From Actinospica sp035493475 (lineage in GTDB: Bacteria; Actinomycetota; Actinomycetes; Streptomycetales; Catenulisporaceae), in assembly GCA_035493475.1 (NCBI GenBank), contig DATJIF010000183.1:1-64000 (forward strand): a stretch of 64,000 nucleotides of DNA, in the 5' to 3' direction. Every line of letters starts with the position of its first letter. Within the stretch, counting starts at the first letter, position 1. The translations under genes and the position numbers were made by a program. This document shows positions 42,100 to 50,107 of this stretch, piece by piece. The notes beneath the pieces are model-generated. The model saw only the letters and a program-made list of their open reading frames with translations. It was not told the DNA's origin and did no database searches.

Positions 42100-43104
42100 T
42101 CAGCCCCCGTTCGCCGTGTCCGCCGGGGCCGGGGCGAGCGCCGGGAAGGTGTAGATGTAGCCGCCGCCCGGGCCGGAGGCGGTGACGAAGGCGCGGTCGG
42201 TGCCGGGCTCGATCGCGACGTGGGTCACGTTCGGGGCGTCGCCGGGGATTGCGACGCGGCCGATCTGGACGCCGGAGGGATCGAACTCGAGCACCTCGCT
42301 CGCACCGTAGACGGCCATGTAGATGTTGCCCTTGCCGTCCACGGTGAGCGAGTCGGTGTAGGCGTTGGAGCCGAGGCTGAGGTACGAGGCCGTGTGCAGC
42401 GTGACGGTGACGTCCGTGGACGCCGGGGAGGAGTACTGCTTGGCGACGTGGTCGAGCGTGCCGGAGAGGTCCTGGTCGATCCACAGCCCGCTCTGGTCCG
42501 CCGCCAACACGATGCCGTTCGGGTGCGCCAGACCCGGCAGCGCGACCCCGGCCTGACCGTTCGCCTCGCGCAGGATGATGTTGCCGGTCCGCGAGGTGGG
42601 CGTGCCCTGATAATCGGCGATGTACATGTCCCCGTTGCCCGCGATCGCCATGTCGTCGGGCACGAACGCCGCGCCGCCCACGTTCGTGAGCACGTCGCCG
42701 ATCTTGCCGGACGCGGGATCGTAGCTGACCACGCGTCCGCCCCCGCCGTCACCGTTCTTGAGGTCGCACAGGTACATCGTGCCGTCGGGGGCGAAGCCGA
42801 TGCAGTTGAGCATGCTGACATCGTCCGTGTAGAGCCCGGTGGTCTTCCGGGTCTTGAGGTCGAGGCTCAGCAGCTTCGGCTGCCGCGCCGGAGCCGTCGT
42901 GTCGACGAAGTAGAAGTGGCCGTGGCTGTCGAACGCCGCCCCCTCGAGACTCGTGCCGAACACCCTCGGATCGGGCCCGGCGACGGTGGCGAACCACTCG
43001 GCCGTGACCACGCGCGGACCCGCCGAACCGGAGCCCGACGCCGCCTGTCCCACCCCGGCCCAGAGCGCCCCGACCGCAAGCCCGGTGACCCTACGACCAA
43101 CCAT
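42100..43104 (-). CDS. Secreted SMP-30/gluconolactonase-like beta-propeller protein
   Basis: This 334-residue protein begins with a short signal-like segment (MVGRRVTGLAVGALWAGVGQ, then an Ala-rich stretch). A six-bladed propeller follows: LEGAAFDSHGHFYFVDTTAP, NCIGFAPDGTMYLCDLKNG, DDMAIAGNGDMYIADYQG, PNGIVLAADQSGLWIDQDLS and DSLTVDGKGNIYMAVYGASE. These are the SMP-30/gluconolactonase repeats with acidic metal ligands. It may be a lactonase or a sugar-binding propeller outside the cell. It lies upstream of the rok-dasR promoter region on the same strand but is separated by about 145 bp of operators, so it is probably a separate transcript. Confidence 0.78.
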   Translation of the reverse strand: MVGRRVTGLAVGALWAGVGQAASGSGSAGPRVVTAEWFATVAGPDPRVFGTSLEGAAFDSHGHFYFVDTTAPARQPKLLSLDLKTRKTTGLYTDDVSMLNCIGFAPDGTMYLCDLKNGDGGGGRVVSYDPASGKIGDVLTNVGGAAFVPDDMAIAGNGDMYIADYQGTPTSRTGNIILREANGQAGVALPGLAHPNGIVLAADQSGLWIDQDLSGTLDHVAKQYSSPASTDVTVTLHTASYLSLGSNAYTDSLTVDGKGNIYMAVYGASEVLEFDPSGVQIGRVAIPGDAPNVTHVAIEPGTDRAFVTASGPGGGYIYTFPALAPAPADTANGG

Positions 43105-43299
43105 TTTGCGCGCAATGAGATAGCCATGCGCCCCAGGGTTCCACGTCGTCGTGCTCTGCGACTGTAATGGTCACCCGCCACACTCACCCGTTCGTGGGGT
43201 TTGCCGCCCGGGCGCGGGACGGGCCGGGGGCCGGGCTGCTGTCATGACGGTGGACCGGTGGTTCCGGGCGTTCCGGACGTGTCGAGAGGATGGCGGAGC

Positions 43300-43833
43300 A
43301 TGGCGAGCACTTTCCAGCGGCAGAAGGTCGTCGGCGTGTTCGACGCGATGGACCCGCAGCAGCGGGGCTACCTCGTACGCGACGACTTCGCGGACCTCGC
43401 CGCGCGCTGGACGACACTGCGCGGCCTGGAACCGGACTCCGAGCAGTACGCGCAACTCCGCGAGATCATGCTCGGCTGGTGGGCCTCCCTGAGCTCCGCC
43501 GCCCTCGACCCCGAACGCGTCGTCCTCGACGACGTCATGGCCGTCGTCGACCTGCTCCCGCACATGGCCGACGCCGTCACCGCGACCGCCGACGCCATGT
43601 TCGTAGCCATCGACGAGAACCGCGACGACCTCATCTCCCGCACCGAATACCGCCAGCTCATCGAAGCCTGGAACGGCCGCCCCACCGACACCGACGAAGT
43701 CTTCGCCCTCCTCGACCTCGACGGCGACGGCTTCATCCAACGCGACGAGTTCCGCCTGCTCTGGTACCAGTTCTGGGCCGGCGACGACCCGCACGCCCCC
43801 GGCACCTGGGTCTTCGGCCGCCTCGAGGGCTAA
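43300..43833 (+). CDS. EF-hand calcium-binding protein (calerythrin-like)
   Basis: This 177-residue acidic protein has four EF-hand positions. The third (DENRDDLISRTE) and fourth (DLDGDGFIQRDE) loops carry the canonical Asp/Asn/Glu ligands. The first (DAMDPQQRGYLVRDDF) and second are degenerate. It resembles bacterial calerythrin/calsymin-type calcium buffers or sensors of actinomycetes. No signal peptide. The ATG at 43300 follows a purine-rich GAGAGGATGGCGGAGC. It converges on the small membrane protein gene, sharing stop bases. Confidence 0.85.
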   Translation: MASTFQRQKVVGVFDAMDPQQRGYLVRDDFADLAARWTTLRGLEPDSEQYAQLREIMLGWWASLSSAALDPERVVLDDVMAVVDLLPHMADAVTATADAMFVAIDENRDDLISRTEYRQLIEAWNGRPTDTDEVFALLDLDGDGFIQRDEFRLLWYQFWAGDDPHAPGTWVFGRLEG

Positions 43834-44288
43834 CTCGCCCCCGACAGATCCTTCCGCTTCTTCGACGATGAACTGCTGCCGCCGACGCTCGGGATGTCGC
43901 CGCCGCCCCAGATCAGCAGGGCGATCAGGCCGATGATGATCGCCGCGACGCCGAGGACGAGGGCGCCGCAGACGGCGGCGAGGGGTACGGCGAGGAGCAG
44001 CGTGACGCGGCTCTTGGCGAAGGGGCGGGCGAGGAGGACGCTGCCGAGGGCGAAGACGAGGGCACCCGCGGCGAGGACGGCGACTCCGGCCTTGGCGTGC
44101 AGCGACTCGTGCCAGGCCAGGCGCACGGTCGCGACGCTCAGCAGGCCGCTGATGCTCTCGTGCTTCGCCTTGGTGACGACGTAGGCGAGCGGGCCGCCGA
44201 TGCCGGCGAGTTGCAGTACGAGTCCGCCGCTGATCCAGCGGGCGCGGTGCTCGACGGGTCGCAGTGTGGAGGTTCCCCCGAATGACAT
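43830..44288 (-). CDS. Small membrane protein of unknown function
   Basis: This 152-residue protein has three to four hydrophobic segments (about 20-37 GGLVLQLAGIGGPLAYVV, 68-88 AGVAVLAAGALVFALGSVLL, 95-132 LLLAVPLAAVCGALVLGVAA and LIALLIWGG). It ends in a Ser-rich and basic tail (SSSSSKKRKDLSGAS). I do not recognise a family. Codon use is typical of the window, so it is probably expressed. An inverted repeat (44286-44321) covers its start codon. It is the gene downstream of the large beta-helix gene on the same strand. Confidence 0.65.
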   Translation of the reverse strand: MSFGGTSTLRPVEHRARWISGGLVLQLAGIGGPLAYVVTKAKHESISGLLSVATVRLAWHESLHAKAGVAVLAAGALVFALGSVLLARPFAKSRVTLLLAVPLAAVCGALVLGVAAIIIGLIALLIWGGGDIPSVGGSSSSSKKRKDLSGAS

Positions 44289-44321
44289 GGCGGCCAGCGT
44301 AACGAAACGCCGGCCGCCATG
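44286..44321 (-). terminator. Inverted repeat between the beta-helix gene and the membrane protein gene, covering the start codon
   Basis: CATGGCGGCC (44286-44295) and GGCCGCCATG (44312-44321) are perfect 10-bp arms with a 16-base loop. The lower arm contains the ATG of the membrane protein gene. It could terminate the upstream transcript or hide the start codon in RNA. No T-tract is present. Confidence 0.45.
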
Positions 44322-44355
44322 CGGTCTATTACTCCAGCTTTACAGGTTCACGGCT

Positions 44356-47300
44356 TTACGCGGTGGTGCCGATCACCTGCAGCTCCGAGGCCTGAGCGCC
44401 GTTCTGCACGCTGTTGGCCGTGAAGCTGAGCCGGACGTACTGGTCCTTCGTGCCGCTCGGCAGGTTGATCGACACCGTGTTGCCCGTGGACGGGTTGAAG
44501 GTGTACGTCGCCGAGCTCACGAGCGTGGCCCAGGTGCTGTTGTCCGTGCTGCCCAGGACCGAGAAGGTCTGGGTCCTGGTCTGCCAGGCGCTGGACGGCG
44601 GCAGGTCCACGGTGACCGAGCTGAGCGAGTCGGACGCGCCCAGGTTGACGGTCAGCGTGGTCGGCCAGGCGCCGTTCGTGCCCTCCCAGTACGTGCTCGT
44701 GTCGCCGTCGTCGGCGTTCGAGGCCACGTAGGTCTGGGTGGAGCTGCTCGCGCTGATCGGAGCGTTCAGCGCCAGGTTGGACGGGGTCGTGCCGCCACCA
44801 CCGCCGCCGCCGGACGTGGTCGTCCCCGGGAAGATCTCGAACTCGGACAGCTGCGCCGCGCTCCAGCCGGTGTTTCCGGTGAAGGACAGCTCAAGGTACT
44901 GATCCGTCGTGCCGGACGGCAGGTTGAAGCTGACGGTGTTCCCGGTGGACGGGTTGAAGGTGTACCCGGCCGAGCCGACCAGCGTGGTCCAGGTGCTGCC
45001 GTTGGTCGAGCCGAGCACGGAGAGGGTCTCGGTGCGGGTGGCCCAGGCCGAGGACGGCGGCAGGGTCAGGGTGACCGAGCCGAGCCCGTACGAGGCGCCG
45101 AGGTTGGCGGTCAGCGTCTGCGGGTAGGCCGATCCGTCCAGGCTCTCCCAGTAGGTGCTGGTGTTGCCGTCGTTGGCGTTGGCCGCCGGGTAGCCGGAGG
45201 CGTTGCTGCTCGAGCTCAGCGTGGCGGTGGCCGCGAGGTTGGTGGTCGAGCCGATGCCGGTGCCGGACAGGCCCACGGTGGTGGGGCTGTTGTTGGCGTT
45301 GCTGGTCACGGTCAGGGTGCCGGTGCGGCTGCCCGCGGCGGACGGGGTGAAGCCGACCGTCACCGTGCACGAGGCGTTGACCGCGAGCGAGCCGCAGTTG
45401 TTCGTCTCGCTGAAGTCGCCGCCCGCAGTGACCCCGGAGACGGTGGCCGCGGCGGTGCCGGTGTTGGTCACCGTCACGGTCTTGGTCGCCGCCGCCGAGC
45501 CGACGACGGTGCTCGGGAAGGCGAGCGACGCCGGGTTCGTGCTGAGGATCGGTCCGGCCGCGGTGCCGGTGCCGGACAGGCTCACCGTGTCGGTGACGCC
45601 GCCGGCCACGACGGTCAGCGAGCCGGTGCGGCTGCCGGACGCGGTCGGGGTGAAGGTGACGCTCACCGAGCAGCTGCCGTTCGCCGCGATGGACGAGCCG
45701 CAGTTGTTGGTCTCGGCGAAGTCTCCGCTGGCGGAGATCGAGGAGACGGACGCGGCCGAGCTGGTCGGGTTGCTCACCGCGACGGTCTGCGCCGCGCTGG
45801 TCTGGCCGGTGACCGCGGAGCCGAAGTTCAGCGCGCTCGGACTGACCTGCACCGAGGACGCCGGGTACGGCGGGTAGACCGGGGTCGGGTTGGTGCCGGA
45901 GCACTGCGTCGGGCTGATGCCGGAGTTGCCGCCGCCGTCGGTGATGGCGAAGCTGGCGCCCTCGCAGCTGTAGCTCGGTGCGTTGCCCAGATTGGCCTGC
46001 GCCACGCCGGTCGCGGTCACGTTCGTCATCGACGCCGCGCCGCCGGTCTGCTCCTGCAGCGCGAACGTTCCGGTGCCCTGGATGCTGACGTTGCTCAGGT
46101 TGACGCCGCTGACCGTACCCTCGACCCACTGGATCGCCTCGTACGGGCTCTGCTGGATCAGGGCGTTGCTGACGTTGATGGGCCCGGTGATGGCGCCCTG
46201 GCTGCCGTCGAACCACAGCGCGCCGACGCCGAACTGCCAGTTCGGGTCGAGGTCGCCGTCCCGGATCATGGTGTTGTTCGAAACGGTGTACAGGCCGACC
46301 GGCGTGGAGCTGAAGCGCTGGGCGACCGTGATGCCGCCGCCCTGCGTGATGCCGGTGTCCACGACGCGGTTGCCGCTGATCGTGTTGTTGTTGCCGCCGT
46401 AGCCCGCGATGCCGTTGGCCAGCTGCTGCAGCTGCACGGTGTTGTTCGAGATCGTGTCCTGCGCGTCGGCCCCGAGTCCGGAGTCGGCCCACAGCGCGAT
46501 GCCGTCGTCACCGGTGTTGCGGATGTCGCTGTTGGTGATCGTCGAGCTGGTCACGCCGCCGTGCAGGTTGATGCCGTCGGCCGTCGTGTCCCGGATCCGC
46601 ATGCCGCTGAAGGTCAGATTCGTCATCGGGCCGTCCATCCAGGCCCCGACCTTCATGTGCTCGATCCAGATGTTCGAGACCGTCGAGTTGCTCAGCGCGC
46701 CGCCGATTCCGTTGACCTGTGCACTGTCGTCACGCTGCTGCACGTTGCCGAAGATGGCGAAGTTCTGCAGCTTGACGTTCGTGCTCGGATTCGGTGCCGA
46801 GTTGCCGTAGAAGCCGGGCGCGGTGCCCGTCACGGTCGAGTACCACATGCCAGCGCCGGCTATCGTCACGTTGTTGACGCTGATGTGGCCGGGGATGTTG
46901 TACGTGCCCTGCGGAATCCACACGGTCCCGCCCGAGCCCGCCGCCGCGATGGCCGCGTTGAACGCGTTCGTCGCGTCGGCCACGCCGGTCGAGTCGGCGC
47001 CCTCGCTGGTGACCGAGACCGAGCCCGCGGGCTGGCTCAGCGGCGCCGCCACGTCCTCGAAGTCGGCGAGGTCGATCGTGTACGAGGACGCGGTGTCCTC
47101 CGAGTCGACCTGCAGCTTGAAGGTCGTGCCGGCCGGATACGTGGTGCTGAACAGCCGGTGCGTCTCGTCGTAGAAGTGGTGCTGGTTCCCGCTGCTGGGC
47201 GTGTTCGTGAACGGATAGCTGCCGTAGTACCAGCTGTACGCGTTCGTCAGGCTGAAGTCGGTCTGCTTGGTCCCGTTGACGTACAGCGAGAGCGGCGCCG

Positions 47301-47661
47301 TGTAGACCGAGCCGGACGACGTGTCCGGGATGCTGTACCGGAAGTCGATCGAGTTCGTGGCGATCGGCGTGGTGAAGGTGACGTACGAGCCGGACCCCTG
47401 CAGCGAGACGGCCTCGCGGCCGGACGCCTCGTCGGCCAACTGGCCCTGCGTGTAGCTCGGCCCGATGATCGAGCCGTTGGTCGGCGAGCCCTCCGCCTGC
47501 ACCTCGACGTAGGGCAGGCTCGCGCCCGCACCCCCGGTCGCGGTCGAGGCGGCCGCCGCGGTACCGGCGGTCACGGCCGTCAGGCCGGTGGCCAGCAGCG
47601 CGGCACCTCCGGCGGCCGTCAGTACTCTTCGTAGCGTGCGCATGAACGTGGGTTGAGACAC
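44356..47661 (-). CDS. Secreted multidomain beta-helix glycosidase (GH87-like) with Ig-like and discoidin domains
   Basis: This protein of about 1,100 residues has a signal peptide (RTLRRVLTAAGGAALLATGL, then a TAAAA site). A CBM-like beta-sandwich (about 45-205) and a right-handed beta-helix (about 215-620) follow; the helix carries TTADGINLHGG and RNTGDDGIALWAD. Next are two HYDIN/choice-of-anchor-D Ig-like repeats (about 640-840, each with FAETNNCGS or FSETNNCGS) and two discoidin/F5-8C domains (about 850-970 and 985-1100) joined by a Gly-rich linker. The domain set and DDG motifs suggest an alpha-1,3-glucanase/mycodextranase-like (GH87) enzyme. I chose GTG 47661 because AAGGAG lies 6 bases upstream. 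Confidence 0.75.
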   Translation of the reverse strand: MSQPTFMRTLRRVLTAAGGAALLATGLTAVTAGTAAAASTATGGAGASLPYVEVQAEGSPTNGSIIGPSYTQGQLADEASGREAVSLQGSGSYVTFTTPIATNSIDFRYSIPDTSSGSVYTAPLSLYVNGTKQTDFSLTNAYSWYYGSYPFTNTPSSGNQHHFYDETHRLFSTTYPAGTTFKLQVDSEDTASSYTIDLADFEDVAAPLSQPAGSVSVTSEGADSTGVADATNAFNAAIAAAGSGGTVWIPQGTYNIPGHISVNNVTIAGAGMWYSTVTGTAPGFYGNSAPNPSTNVKLQNFAIFGNVQQRDDSAQVNGIGGALSNSTVSNIWIEHMKVGAWMDGPMTNLTFSGMRIRDTTADGINLHGGVTSSTITNSDIRNTGDDGIALWADSGLGADAQDTISNNTVQLQQLANGIAGYGGNNNTISGNRVVDTGITQGGGITVAQRFSSTPVGLYTVSNNTMIRDGDLDPNWQFGVGALWFDGSQGAITGPINVSNALIQQSPYEAIQWVEGTVSGVNLSNVSIQGTGTFALQEQTGGAASMTNVTATGVAQANLGNAPSYSCEGASFAITDGGGNSGISPTQCSGTNPTPVYPPYPASSVQVSPSALNFGSAVTGQTSAAQTVAVSNPTSSAASVSSISASGDFAETNNCGSSIAANGSCSVSVTFTPTASGSRTGSLTVVAGGVTDTVSLSGTGTAAGPILSTNPASLAFPSTVVGSAAATKTVTVTNTGTAAATVSGVTAGGDFSETNNCGSLAVNASCTVTVGFTPSAAGSRTGTLTVTSNANNSPTTVGLSGTGIGSTTNLAATATLSSSSNASGYPAANANDGNTSTYWESLDGSAYPQTLTANLGASYGLGSVTLTLPPSSAWATRTETLSVLGSTNGSTWTTLVGSAGYTFNPSTGNTVSFNLPSGTTDQYLELSFTGNTGWSAAQLSEFEIFPGTTTSGGGGGGGTTPSNLALNAPISASSSTQTYVASNADDGDTSTYWEGTNGAWPTTLTVNLGASDSLSSVTVDLPPSSAWQTRTQTFSVLGSTDNSTWATLVSSATYTFNPSTGNTVSINLPSGTKDQYVRLSFTANSVQNGAQASELQVIGTTA

Positions 47662-47912
47662 CAAAGACTCCTTGAGCGAGATCCGACGCAGCGTTGGGAC
47701 GGCGGTGTCGATGCAAGGAGGACCGTAACGCGCTAGACATCGCTCTGCAATATCTAGACGGAAAATCGAGAGTTCTTGCCCGAAGCTCGCAAGATCAAAA
47801 GATCGTGGCAGCGACTACCGCGGTGATCCACCGGAGCCCCAAAGATCGACAGTCGCACCAGCGCAGGATTCAACCCAGAGCCCGCAATTTCCCGATCAGA
47901 GCCGAACGATGC

Positions 47913-49154
47913 TCACAGTCGAACGACGACCAGCGCCGCGTCATCCGTAGCCCCCGCCGCTGGAAGCAGATCCACCAGCAGCGCGTCAGCCAAGGCCTCA
48001 GGCTCGACCATCCGATGCGCCGCCAAGGACGAACTGAGCCGAGCCAGACCCACGTCGATGTCCTCGCCACGCCGCTCGATCAGCCCGTCGGTGTAGAGCA
48101 CGAGGACGTCCCCCTCGTCGAACGTCCGCCGAGCCTGCGCACGCGGCAGATGCTCAGGACGCGTATCGAGCGGCGGATCCGTCGCCTGATCCAGGAACTC
48201 CACAGTTCCGTCCGCACGCGCGAGGGCGGGCGGCAGATGCCCGGCGCTGCTGTAGATCAGCGAATGGTCCGCCCAGTCGATGTATACGGACACCGCGGTA
48301 GTCGACTCCGCCCCCGGCACCGACCGCGCATAGAGGCCAAGCACCTCAAGCGACTGCGCAGGCCCGACGGCGGCACGCATCGCGGCACTCAGGGCACTGC
48401 GCAACTGCCCCATCACCCCGGCCGCCACCAGCCCGTGCCCCACTACGTCGCCCACCGCCACGGCCAGGCAACCCCCCGGCAGCTCGACTAGATCGAACCA
48501 GTCCCCCGCCACATTCAACGCGTCGAGCGCCGGCCGGTACCGCACCGCCGCATGGTGATAGCTCGCGATCCGCGGCGCAGGCAGCATCGCGTCCTGCAAC
48601 GCGAGCGCAACCTCCCGCTCCCGAGCGTGCGCCAACCGCAGCCGCTCGTTGACCTCCTGCAACTCCCGCGCCCGCGTATAGAGCTCGGCCTCCAACACCC
48701 GAGCCCGATCCCCCTCAGCGTCCCCACGCGCAGCATCCCCACGTGCCCGAATGAGCTCGGTAACCTCCTCAACCCGATGCACAAGCAACACGACGTCCCC
48801 GGCCGCCGAGAACACCGGCACATTCACCGGGCTCCAGTAGTGCACCTGCCAAACCCCCGGCCGCTCATGCGACTCCACGTCGTACCGCTGCAACGCCATC
48901 GTGTCCCGCACCCCCTCCGCCAACACCCGCCGCAGCGACGCCTCCAGATTCTTAGCCCCCGTCGCATCCGGATCATGCGGATTGTCCGGAAACACCTCGA
49001 ACACCGACCGCCCGATCAACTCCCCCCGCCCCCGCCCCGAGAACCGCAAAAAGTCCTCGTTGGCGTCCACATACACGAACTCCGGCGTCAGCAGCGCCAC
49101 CATCCCCGGCAGCGCCTGGAACACCGCCCTGTAGTCGACGCCCGATTCGTTCAC
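47913..49154 (-). CDS. PAS-domain PP2C-type (SpoIIE-like) serine phosphatase
   Basis: This 413-residue protein has an N-terminal PAS domain (about 5-130: FQALPGMVALLTPEFVYVDA, RGELIGRSVFEVFPDNP), a short coiled coil (about 135-185) and a C-terminal PPM/SpoIIE phosphatase. The phosphatase shows GDWFDLVELPGGCLAVAVGD, VVGHGLVAAGVMGQLRSAL, LYTDGLIERRGEDIDVGL and the final ATDDAALVVVRL, retaining the metal-binding Asp residues. Such proteins dephosphorylate anti-sigma-factor antagonists in response to a PAS-sensed signal. The GTG start at 49154 is chosen because the PAS domain begins at once. No partner anti-sigma factor gene is adjacent. Confidence 0.9.
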   Translation of the reverse strand: MNESGVDYRAVFQALPGMVALLTPEFVYVDANEDFLRFSGRGRGELIGRSVFEVFPDNPHDPDATGAKNLEASLRRVLAEGVRDTMALQRYDVESHERPGVWQVHYWSPVNVPVFSAAGDVVLLVHRVEEVTELIRARGDAARGDAEGDRARVLEAELYTRARELQEVNERLRLAHAREREVALALQDAMLPAPRIASYHHAAVRYRPALDALNVAGDWFDLVELPGGCLAVAVGDVVGHGLVAAGVMGQLRSALSAAMRAAVGPAQSLEVLGLYARSVPGAESTTAVSVYIDWADHSLIYSSAGHLPPALARADGTVEFLDQATDPPLDTRPEHLPRAQARRTFDEGDVLVLYTDGLIERRGEDIDVGLARLSSSLAAHRMVEPEALADALLVDLLPAAGATDDAALVVVRL

Positions 49155-49667
49155 ATCATTACAATAAGAGCGATTCGGCAAACCGGCATCGAAACCGCGG
49201 AGAACCCGCCCCCCAAGACCATAAGACCAGGTCACAGCAGCCCAAGCGGTTACGGTGAGTGGCCACCCCACCTCTGTCGCCCACTACGCCCGTTCCTCGC
49301 CCCTCCGACCGGACGACTCAGAGAGCACAGGCGTGCGCTATCAGCCTACGGTTGGCCCGTTGTCTGGAGTGGAGCCTGGTCGGGGTGCTCTGTCGCTGCG
49401 CTCGGCCTGAGCTTTCGGGCATGGGGGTTCGATGGGAAAAACGACATCGATGCGCTGGCTCGTGACGCACCATTGTGGACATTCCCCGGGAACCTCGCAG
49501 GCGGGCGATCCGTTGATCGGATAGGAGAATCTTGGGTCTGGCCAGCGTGGATGGTGATGTGTAATTTCACATCGTCCGCCGCGCCGACAAGATCCCGGTC
49601 CGAGCACTACGACAGAAAATCCCCCGAGGTTGGGGTGCTCTCCTCGCCTGGCAGGCGTAGCCCGGTA

Positions 49668-49756
49668 ACCAGGGTTCTGCCGGGGCCGCAAACGGCGAAG
49701 CAAATATTTACACCAGCGTGAGCCGTCGCTGTTTGCGGCCCCGGCAGGTTCCTGGT
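49668..49756. repeat. Long inverted repeat with AT-rich loop
   Basis: CTGCCGGGGCCGCAAAC (49677-49693) pairs perfectly with GTTTGCGGCCCCGGCAG (49731-49747). The stem extends past a 3x3 internal mismatch to ACCAGG (49668-49673) and CCTGGT (49751-49756). The 37-base loop contains CAAATATTTAC. It is too large and loop-rich for a simple terminator. Possibilities are a structured RNA, a recombination site or a mobile-element remnant. Confidence 0.75.
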
Positions 49757-49770
49757 CGCCTTCGGTGCCA

Positions 49771-49801
49771 GGCGACGCCGGCCCGCCGGAGGCGCCTTTT
49801 T
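49771..49801 (+). terminator. Terminator-like stem followed by T-run
   Basis: GGCGACGCCGG (49771-49781) can pair with CCGGAGGCGCC (49786-49796) with two mismatches and a 4-base loop, followed by TTTTT. It would act on plus-strand transcription running out of the preceding hairpin region. Confidence 0.45.
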
Positions 49802-49855
49802 GACGTTGACCTTTATCGTTTCCGGCGACCAGCGAAAAGTAAGCAGTACGGGAAC

Positions 49856-49998
49856 GCCGAAGGCTCGCGGACGTAGCGACTGAGGTACGAGGGAGCGTAG
49901 GTAGCGGGCCGAAGGCTTGGGGCGGGTGGGCGGGTGCCCGGACGTAGGAGTCGGCACGAAGCGAGGAACGAGCGCAGTGCCGGCGACGTAGGTAGGGC
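49856..49998 (-). repeat. Dispersed repeat, copy C (internally deleted)
   Basis: The left part (49856-49935) resembles copy B in the same orientation but lacks about 45 internal bases. The right part (49940-49998) is the reverse complement of the left end of copy A (27191-27250). It shows that the full unit has two segments, of which copy B keeps only one. Confidence 0.7.
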
Positions 49999-50053
49999 CG
50001 GTTGTAAACCGCAAGCTGCCCACACGACGCCAGCACGGGACCACCGACCTCAG

Positions 50054-50091
50054 CTGAGGGGCTACCGCGCGGCGGTGCGGTAGCCCCTCAG
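50054..50091 (-). terminator. Terminator hairpin of the chitinase gene
   Basis: CTGAGGGGCTACCGC (50054-50068) and GCGGTAGCCCCTCAG (50077-50091) form a perfect 15-bp stem with an 8-base loop, starting 16 bases after the chitinase stop codon. There is no U-tract, as is common in high-GC actinobacteria. Confidence 0.75.
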
Positions 50092-50107
50092 CCTTGCTAC
50101 GCGGGGA

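Larger units (their letters stand above)
49155..50107. other. Gene-free, structure-rich region
   Basis: I find no convincing gene in these roughly 950 bases. Open frames here lack domain motifs and the strong third-position GC bias of neighbours. The region holds an 18-bp palindrome (GATGTG/CACATC, 49556-49573), a long hairpin (49668-49756), a terminator-like stem with a T-run (49771-49801), dispersed repeat copy C (49856-49998) and the chitinase terminator (50054-50091). The left 300 bases hold nothing that I recognise. Confidence 0.6.

Noticed and set aside
44200..47634. Open frame of more than 1,100 codons on the plus strand opposite the beta-helix gene
   Set aside because: It is an antisense shadow with low-complexity Arg/Val/Gly composition and no domain motifs. 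The minus-strand protein has signal peptide, ordered domains and an AAGGAG start.
49341..50044. Overlapping minus-strand open frames in the gene-free region
   Set aside because: They lack domain motifs and the usual third-position GC bias, and they run through hairpins and the dispersed repeat.
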